Positions 25,617 to 33,714 of a DNA stretch of 64,000 nt are shown here, piece by piece. Made by a program: the position numbers and the translations under genes. The stretch is from Cohaesibacter celericrescens (lineage in GTDB: Bacteria > Pseudomonadota > Alphaproteobacteria > Rhizobiales > Cohaesibacteraceae), in assembly GCF_002866925.1 (NCBI RefSeq), contig NZ_PKUQ01000042.1, positions 186,001-250,000 of the forward strand. The letters are read 5' to 3'. Below the pieces are notes generated by a model. It made no database searches. It was not told where the DNA came from and was given only the letters and a program-made list of their open reading frames with translations. Position 1 is the stretch's first letter. Each line of letters begins with the position of its first letter.

Positions 25617-27176
25617 TCAGGACCTATATTTCTTGATCTCACCCGATTTTAGGCGGGATGAATATGAGATCAGCTCCTTGCGTACAATCCCAACGAGGAA
25701 GTAAAGCGCAAAGATGTTGACCACCGCCATTGCGAAGATGGCAGCATCAGAGAAATCAATCACCGGACCAAGGCTGGCCGATGCACCGATGACCACAAAG
25801 ACACAGAAGATGATCTTGAAGGTCAATTCAGACTTTTTGCCTTCGCCGAACAAATAGGTCCATGCTTTCAGACCATAATAGGACCAGGAAATCATGGTGG
25901 AGAAGGCAAACAAAACCACGGCAACCGCTAGAACAACCGGGAACCAACTGATGGCTGACCCGAAGGCAGCGGAGGTCAAAGCAACACCCGTATTGCCATC
26001 AACCGTTGCGATGCGTGATCCATCGAGGATATATTTTCCCGCTTCTACATCAAATATCAGTTGACCTGAAATAGTGATCACGAGAGCCGTCATAGTGCAG
26101 ATAACAACGGTATCAATGAGAGGCTCCAGTAGGGACACGAAGCCTTCAGTGATGGGTTCATTGGTTCGCACAGCAGAGTGAGCAATGGCAGCAGACCCGA
26201 CACCGGCCTCATTTGAGAAGGCCGCGCGTTTAAAGCCCTGGATCAAAGCACCGACAAAACCACCAGCAATTCCAAGACCAGTGAAGGCACCGGCAAAAAT
26301 CTGACCGAATGCCCAGCCGATTTGGTCATAATTGACCGCAAGGATGATCAAAGCAGCGCCCACATAGAGAATGCCCATGAAGGGAACGATTTTCTCGGTG
26401 ACATGCGCAATAGACTTGATGCCACCGACGATGACGGCAAACACGACTGCGGCAAAAATGATGCCCGTGATCCAGCCTGGATAATCACCAACCAGATTGG
26501 AAATTTGCGCATGGGCCTGATTGGCTTGGAACATATTACCACCGCCCAAAGCCCCCAGAATACAGAAGATGGAGAAAGCGATAGCAAGAAATTTCCCCCC
26601 GGGCAGTCCGCGCTCTGCAAAGCCTTTGGAGATGTAATACATTGGGCCACCGGAAACGGAACCATCGTCATACTCGTTGCGGTATTTTACGCCCAAAGTA
26701 CATTCGGTGAATTTGGATGCCATACCCAGCAAACCCGCCAAAATCATCCAGAAGGTTGCACCCGGACCACCGATGCCGACGGCTACGGCCACTCCGGCAA
26801 TATTACCCAAACCGACTGTGCCGGACAAAGCGGTCGCCAGTGCCTGAAAATGACTGACTTCACCGGCGTCTTTGGGGTTGGAATAATCACCCTTTACCAG
26901 TGCAATTGCGTGTCCGAAAAAGCGAAACTGAACAAAGGAAAAATAGACGGTAAATACAACCGCGGCGACGACCAACCACAGCACGATCCATGGAAAGCTG
27001 GTGCCCGGAAATGGAGCAAAAATAAGGCTCACGAAGGGCCCGGTTACCGTGGCAAAGACTTCGTTAACCTTTTGATCAAGGGACATGCTTTCTTGAGCCT
27101 GAGCAATGCCAGCACCAGAAACCATCCCGAGCAATCCGAGGACAAATAATGAGAATGTATGTTTCAACAATTGCAT
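25617..27176 (-). CDS. Sodium:alanine/glycine symporter (AGCS family)
   Basis: The 519-residue inner-membrane carrier has an N-terminal signal-like helix (residues 7-26) and about ten further membrane segments. AGCS landmarks are present: GTVGLGNIAGVAVAVGIGGPGA, FTECTLGVKYRN, GPMYYISKG and NEAGVGSAAIAHSA. It imports alanine, glycine or related neutral amino acids with Na+. It lies 4 bases downstream of the Usp gene and upstream of dsdA and the dadA-like gene. I infer uptake of D/L-alanine, glycine or D-serine. Confidence 0.92.
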   Translation of the reverse strand: MQLLKHTFSLFVLGLLGMVSGAGIAQAQESMSLDQKVNEVFATVTGPFVSLIFAPFPGTSFPWIVLWLVVAAVVFTVYFSFVQFRFFGHAIALVKGDYSNPKDAGEVSHFQALATALSGTVGLGNIAGVAVAVGIGGPGATFWMILAGLLGMASKFTECTLGVKYRNEYDDGSVSGGPMYYISKGFAERGLPGGKFLAIAFSIFCILGALGGGNMFQANQAHAQISNLVGDYPGWITGIIFAAVVFAVIVGGIKSIAHVTEKIVPFMGILYVGAALIILAVNYDQIGWAFGQIFAGAFTGLGIAGGFVGALIQGFKRAAFSNEAGVGSAAIAHSAVRTNEPITEGFVSLLEPLIDTVVICTMTALVITISGQLIFDVEAGKYILDGSRIATVDGNTGVALTSAAFGSAISWFPVVLAVAVVLFAFSTMISWSYYGLKAWTYLFGEGKKSELTFKIIFCVFVVIGASASLGPVIDFSDAAIFAMAVVNIFALYFLVGIVRKELISYSSRLKSGEIKKYRS

Positions 27177-27180
27177 TGGC

Positions 27181-27627
27181 TTAAACTCCCGGATTGATCA
27201 CTGTGACTGGAACGGACGCACTCATAACCAGATTTGCTGTTGAGCTACCAAACAAGCGTTTCGCGATGCCGCCTTCCGAAGAACGGCAAATAATGATCTG
27301 GTCCGCTTCTTCTTCTTTTGCGATATCGTTGAGGGCATCCGCCACATCGCCATGGCGCACTATACCGCGCGCTTGGGCTCCCGATTGAGTGAGTTTGGAC
27401 ACAGCCGGGGTTACGATACGTTCCATCGCGGTGGAAATTTCTTCTTCCCGACGTTTATGACGCTGCGCGTTTTCTTCCGGAGTCTGGAATGAGTAAGGCG
27501 ACCATTCGATGATATAAGTCACCAAAAGTTCGCAATCTCCGATTTTTGCAGCCAATTGTTCCCCATAGTCGAGTGCACGCTGACCTGAGGATTTCCCATC
27601 CAGCCCGATTACTAATTTTGAAGTCAT
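27181..27627 (-). CDS. Universal stress protein, UspA family
   Basis: The 148-residue cytoplasmic protein has the Usp fold: VIGLDGKSSGQRALDYGEQLA at the N-terminus, VRHGDVADALNDIAKEEEAD in the middle, and the ATP-binding signature GGIAKRLFGSSTANLV (close to G-2x-G-9x-G-S/T). It is the first gene before the symporter with 4 bases between. Usp-transporter pairs are common; a regulatory interaction with the symporter is possible but not shown. Confidence 0.9.
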   Translation of the reverse strand: MTSKLVIGLDGKSSGQRALDYGEQLAAKIGDCELLVTYIIEWSPYSFQTPEENAQRHKRREEEISTAMERIVTPAVSKLTQSGAQARGIVRHGDVADALNDIAKEEEADQIIICRSSEGGIAKRLFGSSTANLVMSASVPVTVINPGV

Positions 27628-27824
27628 TTTCTAACTCTCATTTGTTTTGTTCCGCTTCGGGAAAGACGGCCGTTGGTATGGCAGGGCCGAAGCTTTTTTC
27701 CTCCCCTTTCTACTGTCGTCTCTCATCAATAAGAGTAGCCTTAACGACTGGTAAATGGGTCCAAACTTGCCTGATATTCGGGATATTTTCCCATTATATA
27801 GATTTAAATAGGAAAAATGACTAA

Positions 27825-28275
27825 ATGGCAGAGATTTAGACTATATCGATCGACGCATATTGCATCAGCTACAGCGTGATGGGCAGCTGCCCATAGTTGA
27901 ATCAAGAATCATATTCAACCTGTCCAGACACCCTCTGCCGTGCGCGTGCGTCGCTTGGAGATAAGTGAAGTGAGCACGGGATATAGAGCGTTGCAAGTAC
28001 CCGATTTGGTCGGTCGGATACATGTGGCAATCGTTCATATCAGCTTAGAGAAAACCCGCGGCAACATTCGTGAGGATTTCAACAAACAAGCCACTGCGAT
28101 GTCAGAGGTCGAAACCTGTCTCATGATCGCGGGCAATTTTAATGATATGCCGAAAATTCACACGAAAGACATTGAGCATTTCCGCAGTGTCCTCACAGAC
28201 AAAATCGGCAACTTGCCGAGCGCCACGATGTTTGATGTGTTTGGATTTGTTGCCCAATTGGCCAAGTATAAGTAG
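27825..28275 (+). pseudogene. Lrp/AsnC family regulator, frameshifted pseudogene
   Basis: Three successive frames together spell a complete Lrp protein. ATG 27825 gives MAE; a shift near 27832 leads to DLDYIDRRILHQLQRDGQL and the rest of the helix-turn-helix (NLSRHPLPCA), which stops at the TAA in 27961-27964. A second shift near 27935-27945 gives RRLEISEVSTGYRALQVPDL and the RAM/ACT domain (VHISLEK, ETCLMIAGNF, DIEHFRSVLTDKIGNLPS) to TAG 28275. Each piece aligns with the intact Lrp proteins at 61350 and 63148. It lies divergent from usp-symporter, where a regulator of amino-acid use would be expected. Sequencing error at both shifts is possible but less likely than decay. Confidence 0.75.
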
Positions 28276-28707
28276 AACACATGGTGGCACATAATTTGCG
28301 CTAACCTTACTCAGAGAGGCGGTAAAAATCCAATAGCCATTGTACATAAAGCGCAGATTTTCAACATATAGGCGTCATTTCTACCGTCTTCCCCATACAC
28401 CTATCCCAAAGGTGCAGCAGCCGCTCGTTGATGCAAGTCAACGCAATTACAGAGCAAAGCGACTAACAATTACGCGACCAAGTATTGGAGGACCAATCAG
28501 ATGAACTCGAGATTTCGGGACATTCAGCTGGGGTCGACATGACCGTCGCCCACAACCCCTACATACGCAGCAGCTAACAGAATATTATCGCCTGCGACCA
28601 TCCCATGGTCCACGGGCTTTGGCTGTATGCATCCAAATTTTTACATTTCAAATTAAGTCGACAATCGGCGGTGAGGCAAATTCCCGCCAGTTTATAATTG
28701 GGTGGAA
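28276..28707. other. Upstream region of the PFOR operon
   Basis: This 432-base region holds no convincing gene. It carries an FNR/FixK-type box at 28428-28441 and a possible -10 (TAACAA, 28464-28469) spaced as in class II FNR promoters, which would leave a leader of about 230 bases. Two overlapping mini-frames (28501-28542 and 28539-28577) begin after a GGAGGA but resemble nothing known. Confidence 0.5.
28428..28441 (+). promoter_or_regulatory. FNR/FixK-type box upstream of the PFOR operon
   Basis: TTGATGCAAGTCAA fits the FixK/FNR consensus TTGA-N6-TCAA perfectly. Its centre (28434.5) is 41.5 bases before a start predicted from the TAACAA at 28464-28469, the spacing of FNR-activated class II promoters. 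The same half sites (TTGAT and GTCAA) occur before the second 2-oxoacid oxidoreductase operon. Low-oxygen activation is inferred. Confidence 0.6.
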
Positions 28708-31700
28708 ATGATGAACGATAAGCTTCCTAAAGTGCCGGAGTTTCCCGGAATCTCAACAGTTATTCATGGCAATGGTGCCATTGCTCAAGTGATGAGCCAG
28801 ATCTGCGGCGGTGTTATCGGCTATCCGATCACGCCTTCAACTGAAATTGCCGAGCTTTACGAAGCCTTTCGCGCCAGTGGTGGCGAAAACATCTGGGGTA
28901 GACACCCCTTCTTCTTTGAACCCGAGGGGGAACATTCCGCACAATCCGGTGCGTTGGGTGCGGCACTGACCGGGGGACAGTATGTCTCTAACGCTTCATC
29001 CAGTCAGGGCATTCTATATGGTTTGGAATCCCACTATGTAACCGTTGGCAAGAAAGTTGGCGGTTTCGTCATGCAGATCGCGGCTAGGTCCGTGTCTCGA
29101 CACTCCCTTAATGTTATGGCCGGGCATGACGATGTTTATGCTCTTCTGCCGTCCGGCTACACCATCTTGTTTGGCTCCAACCCACAAGAAGCCGCCGACC
29201 TTGCTGCGATCTCCTATCGCGTCAGTGCAATGTCGATGATACCTGTGGCCAACGCCATGGATGGGTTTGTCACCAGCCACATGATGAGCGAAGTCTTGAT
29301 GCCCGAAGACGACCTGCTGCGTCGTTTTATCGGCGATCCGAACGATCAAATCCAATGCCCAACCGTTGCACAAGAAATGCTATTTGGTGCAAAGGGGCGG
29401 GTCTTCCAGCTCAAACGCTACCTTGGCCGCCACAGCACGGATCTGGAACCAGAAAATTATGCCAAGCTGATTGCTTTCATTGACGCCAATGCAAATGCAA
29501 TCGAAAAAGATGAAGAAGCCACTCTGGCAGCTGAGACTCTTTGCCTTCTCCCACAGGAACTGCATTCCCAGTGGCAGCGTCAGTGGCAGAACGCATATGA
29601 AAAAGGCACGCGCCAACGGGTCCCAGCTCAAGTGGACATCCACAATCCGGGCTTGACCGGCGGCGTTCAGAACCAACCAGATTTCCAAGCTGGCGCCGTT
29701 GACCACCGTACGCACTTTGTACGCGATGTTCCTCGCTTCGTCCGTGAAGCAATGGAAGAATATACCGCACTGACCGGTCGCTTTTATGCCCCAATCAAAT
29801 GCTTTGAATGCGATGATGCAGAAAGCGTCGTGATCGGCCTTGGTTCGGTCACTGATGATGCTGAAGCGGTTGCCTCCTATCTTCGTCGTCAAGGCAAAAA
29901 AGTCGGCGTTATCTCGATAAAGATGCTTCAGCCATTCCCTGAAGCCGAGTTGGTGGCTGTCCTGAAAGGCAAAAAAGCAGTTACTGTGCTAGAACGTTCT
30001 GACGTCACAGCGCTAACAAGCTTTGTCAATCAAGCACTTGTCAAAGCGGTCGAGAACTCCACTCAAGACCGGCATCCCGGCATTCCGGCCATGACACAAT
30101 TGCCAAAACTCACCACAGCTATCTTTGGTCTGGGGGCTCATGACTTGCAGCCACGCGATATGGTTGCCGCCTTTGAGAATATGGAAACAAGTGTTGCACC
30201 ACTGGTTTATCTGGGCACGCAATTCTTTTCTAAAAATCCAAGCCCTCGCATTAGCGAGCTGCAAGAGAAAATGCGCATTGCCTATCCCGAAACGGAACTG
30301 ATGGCTCTGCAAACCAAACCCAACCCACAATTGTTGCCCGAAGGCGCCCTACGCATCCGCTTCCACTCAGTTGGCGGCTATGGCACCATCGCCACAGGCA
30401 AGTTGCTCACCGACATTTTGGCCAACGCACTGCATTTACATTCCAAAGCTGCACCAAAATATGGCTCGGAAAAAAGCGGCGCACCAACCAACTATTACAT
30501 CACTCTCAGCCCTGAACCGGTAAAAATCACCAACGCAGACCTTGAAGATGTCGAAGTGGTGGTCTCCCCTGACCACAAGGTGTTTGCCCATAGCAATCCC
30601 CTGCGCGGATTGGTCGAAGGCGGTACATTTATTCTTCAATCAGGTCTCTCGCCATTTGAAGTCTGGAAGGAACTGCCTGAATCGGCGCGCGCCACCATCG
30701 TTAGCAAGAACATCCGCTTCTTCGTGCTCGACGGGTTCGCGATTGCCAAAAAACATGCACCAACTCCAGAGTTGGAAACCCGCATGATGGGCATTGCCTT
30801 CATCGGCGCTGTTTGTGGCAACGTAGAACGTGTTGCAGACGGGGCCGACGAAGCTGCAGTGCTTGAAAAGGTACGCACACAAATTGCTAAAAAGTTTGGT
30901 GGCAAAGGTGCTGCGATTGTCGATGGCAACATGGCCGTGATCCGCGATGGTGCGGAAGCAACCGTCGCTGTTGACTATTCGGCCCCTGACTATGCAGCCG
31001 TCACAGCCTCTCCTGACGAAGAACCACTTTTGACCGCTGCCATTTCAGCCTCGATGTGCCGCATTTCGAACGACTCGTCACCGATCGGCATGTTCGATCA
31101 TGATTATTATGAAGAAACCATGGCGGCCCCTTACCGGGCAGGCACCATTGGAGAAGCCCCTGTTCTGCCGGGCAGTGGCATGTATATGCCTTCCGGCACC
31201 GCTGCCGCTAAAGACAAAGGCATGTTCCGCCGCAATGTGCCGATCTTCAATCCAGATCTGTGCACCGGTTGTATGGAATGTACAATGGTTTGCCCAGATG
31301 CCGCCATTCCTGCGACGGTTCACGATATCGACGATCTGTTGATGACGGCTCTCAAAGAAGTCGAGATGCCAGCCGCCCAGCGTGAAGTGGTGCGCGAATA
31401 TGTACGCACAATAGGCAGCACAGTACGCAGCAAGCTTACAGCAAGCACGGACGCTCCTGTCTTTGCGGCTCTGGTGTCAGACGCTGTTGAAAACCTGTAT
31501 GTCGAAAATGCTGTCGTCAAAGGAAAACTGATCCAGATGGCGCAAGCTGTCGCCGTCCTTCCCGTTGCCAAAACGCGACCTTTCTTTACCTCTATGGAGA
31601 ATGCGCAAGCGGGAACCGGCGGGCTGTTCTCAGCCGTGGTCGATCCTTGGAAATGCTCAGGTTGTCTGGAGTGTATCGATGTTTGCGGCCCCGGCGCTTT

Positions 31701-33714
31701 GGCAGCCGTCGAACAAGACGCTCCGGTTCTTGAAAAACTACAGCAGGAATTCAACTTCCTGTCCAAGACCTCAAACACACCGGCTCGCTATGTCGACCCA
31801 GCGTTTGAACCCGGTGGCGACATCAAACAGATGATGCTGGATCGGGCCACTTATTATGCAACAACCGGTGGCCATGGTGCTTGCCGTGGCTGTGGTGAAG
31901 TTACCGCAATCCGGCAAGTTGTTTCAGCCAGCCATGCAATCCATGACCGACGCCTGAAGGGGCATATTCAGGAACTGGAAAGCCTGACCAAGGATCTAAA
32001 AGCCAAACTGATCCAGGTGTCTGGCGATACAGATCGCGCAGCACGCATCGCAAACACACTCAAAGTGCTGGAAAAACGCCTCTTTCTGATGGAAGGTGGG
32101 CCAACAGGTAACGGACCAGCTCCAATGGTGGTTGCCAACGCGACAGGTTGCAGCAGTGTTTATGCATCAACCTTCCCTTACAACCCTTACAATGACCCCT
32201 GGGTCAACAGCCTGTTCCAAGACGGGCCGGCTTTGACAAAAGGTATTTTTGAAGGATTGACCGCCCCAGCTGCTGTCGACTTTAAAGCCATGCGGGTTGC
32301 AAAACTCGAATTGGCGGATGCATACGATGCGGCGCATGATGATGCCCTGTTCAAAAACTTTGAATGGCTGCAATTCTCCACCGCAGAACGCTCATTGTTG
32401 CCAACAGTGATCAACATCAGCGGTGACGGTGCGGCTTATGACATCGGCTTCGGGGCTCTGTCTCGCCTCTTGGCCAGCAACACACCGGTAAAAGTGATGG
32501 TGCTGAACAGTGGTGTCTATTCCAACACCGGTGGCCAGACTTCAACCGCCAGCCTTTCCGGACAGGACAGTGACTTGTCCCGCTTTGGACCGGCCTTGTC
32601 GGGCAAACAGGAAGATCGTAAGGAACTCGGCCTAATCGCTGCTTTCCATCCCAATGTTTTGGTGGTGCAGAGCGCAACGTCAATGCCAAACCACTTCCTC
32701 AAAAACCTGATGATTTATCTGGAGCATAGTTCATCTCCTGCGTTGCTCGACGTTTACACCCCTTGCCAAGGGGAGCAGGGCATCGCCGATGATTTGGCGC
32801 ATCGTCGCAGCAAACTGGCTGTTGAAGCGCGCATCAGTCCGGTCTTCGTGCATAATCCAAATGCTGGTGAGACGCTTGAAGAACGCTTCTCGCTTGAGGG
32901 CAACCCTGCTGTCGATCAAGATTGGGCAACAAGAACACTCGAGTATGTTGAAGACGGCGCACTCAAGTTGATGGATGTGCCTTTGACACCGGCGGACTTT
33001 GCCTTTGAAGAAACCCGCTTCAAAAAACAGTTCCGTGTGTTGAAAGATACGACCAATGCGATCCCGGTTCATGAGTTCGTCAATCTGTCTCTCGAAGAAC
33101 GCAAAGGCAAATCGCCCTATGTTCTAACCACGAACAAAGAGCGCGCCCTTGTCATGCTCGAAGTGGGAACCACAGTGGTTCATCTGGTGGAAGAACGGCG
33201 TAAATATTGGCGCACGTTGCAACATCTTGCTGGGCAACATGTGGTGCAAATTGATGCATCCCATCATGCGGAAGTGGCTGCGTTGCAGCAAAGCTACAAC
33301 GAAGCAATCAATGCACGCGAAAGCACGATGGACAGCATCGCAACCGGCATGAGTGAACTTGCTGCGGCGTCCGCTGCGCCTGCTGCGGTTGGTGCTTTGG
33401 GTGCTCTGGCTCCAATTTCCCCAGTTAGTAATGGAGCAAATGCTTCCAACGGTGCGGTGGCTTCTGCGCCACCGGCGAACGGCTCTTCCATCCCGCACAT
33501 CCGCGAGGAGGACATGGCCCAGTGCACCGACTGCAAAACCTGTTATCAGGAAATCCCAGAGTTGTTCGAAGCAACCAAAATCATTGTCGATGGTAAAGCC
33601 AAAACCGTGGCCCACACCATTCCCGGTGCCTTGGAAACAGTTGAGATGACACCAGAACTCGCAGCCCGCCTTAAAAAGATTGTCGCCAATTGTGATGCGG
33701 AGATCCTGCGATGA
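28708..33714 (+). CDS. Pyruvate:ferredoxin oxidoreductase (NifJ-type) with extra C-terminal module and ferredoxin-like tail
   Basis: At 1668 residues this exceeds normal NifJ/PFOR (about 1170-1200) by over 450. In order it has an alpha domain with YPITPSTEIAEL (about residue 38), a gamma domain GGYGTIATGKLL (about 556), a 2[4Fe-4S] domain (CTGCMECTMVCP about 852, CSGCLECIDVCG about 983) and a beta/TPP domain. The latter shows HGACRGCGE (about 1054), GDGAAYDIG (about 1239), NSGVYSNTGGQ (about 1266) and YTPC, so it looks catalytically complete. The extension (about 1430-1668) has TPADFAFEETRFKKQF, SPYV, WRTLQHLAG, an Ala/Ser linker and CTDCKTC. It should oxidise pyruvate to acetyl-CoA and CO2 and pass electrons to the tail domain and the Nfn-like partner, whose gene overlaps by ATGA. 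The start could be GTG 28702 or ATG 28711 instead. Another 2-oxoacid substrate is possible. Confidence 0.88.
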   Translation: MMNDKLPKVPEFPGISTVIHGNGAIAQVMSQICGGVIGYPITPSTEIAELYEAFRASGGENIWGRHPFFFEPEGEHSAQSGALGAALTGGQYVSNASSSQGILYGLESHYVTVGKKVGGFVMQIAARSVSRHSLNVMAGHDDVYALLPSGYTILFGSNPQEAADLAAISYRVSAMSMIPVANAMDGFVTSHMMSEVLMPEDDLLRRFIGDPNDQIQCPTVAQEMLFGAKGRVFQLKRYLGRHSTDLEPENYAKLIAFIDANANAIEKDEEATLAAETLCLLPQELHSQWQRQWQNAYEKGTRQRVPAQVDIHNPGLTGGVQNQPDFQAGAVDHRTHFVRDVPRFVREAMEEYTALTGRFYAPIKCFECDDAESVVIGLGSVTDDAEAVASYLRRQGKKVGVISIKMLQPFPEAELVAVLKGKKAVTVLERSDVTALTSFVNQALVKAVENSTQDRHPGIPAMTQLPKLTTAIFGLGAHDLQPRDMVAAFENMETSVAPLVYLGTQFFSKNPSPRISELQEKMRIAYPETELMALQTKPNPQLLPEGALRIRFHSVGGYGTIATGKLLTDILANALHLHSKAAPKYGSEKSGAPTNYYITLSPEPVKITNADLEDVEVVVSPDHKVFAHSNPLRGLVEGGTFILQSGLSPFEVWKELPESARATIVSKNIRFFVLDGFAIAKKHAPTPELETRMMGIAFIGAVCGNVERVADGADEAAVLEKVRTQIAKKFGGKGAAIVDGNMAVIRDGAEATVAVDYSAPDYAAVTASPDEEPLLTAAISASMCRISNDSSPIGMFDHDYYEETMAAPYRAGTIGEAPVLPGSGMYMPSGTAAAKDKGMFRRNVPIFNPDLCTGCMECTMVCPDAAIPATVHDIDDLLMTALKEVEMPAAQREVVREYVRTIGSTVRSKLTASTDAPVFAALVSDAVENLYVENAVVKGKLIQMAQAVAVLPVAKTRPFFTSMENAQAGTGGLFSAVVDPWKCSGCLECIDVCGPGALAAVEQDAPVLEKLQQEFNFLSKTSNTPARYVDPAFEPGGDIKQMMLDRATYYATTGGHGACRGCGEVTAIRQVVSASHAIHDRRLKGHIQELESLTKDLKAKLIQVSGDTDRAARIANTLKVLEKRLFLMEGGPTGNGPAPMVVANATGCSSVYASTFPYNPYNDPWVNSLFQDGPALTKGIFEGLTAPAAVDFKAMRVAKLELADAYDAAHDDALFKNFEWLQFSTAERSLLPTVINISGDGAAYDIGFGALSRLLASNTPVKVMVLNSGVYSNTGGQTSTASLSGQDSDLSRFGPALSGKQEDRKELGLIAAFHPNVLVVQSATSMPNHFLKNLMIYLEHSSSPALLDVYTPCQGEQGIADDLAHRRSKLAVEARISPVFVHNPNAGETLEERFSLEGNPAVDQDWATRTLEYVEDGALKLMDVPLTPADFAFEETRFKKQFRVLKDTTNAIPVHEFVNLSLEERKGKSPYVLTTNKERALVMLEVGTTVVHLVEERRKYWRTLQHLAGQHVVQIDASHHAEVAALQQSYNEAINARESTMDSIATGMSELAAASAAPAAVGALGALAPISPVSNGANASNGAVASAPPANGSSIPHIREEDMAQCTDCKTCYQEIPELFEATKIIVDGKAKTVAHTIPGALETVEMTPELAARLKKIVANCDAEILR

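Noticed and set aside
26322-27149. 275-codon plus-strand frame opposite the alanine symporter
   Set aside because: Shadow of the symporter gene; rich in charged residues with no domain or ribosome site.
28501-28577. Two overlapping mini-frames (13 and 12 codons) after a GGAGGA upstream of the PFOR gene
   Set aside because: They could be leader peptides, but nothing in their sequence (no regulatory codon run, no attenuator hairpin) supports it.
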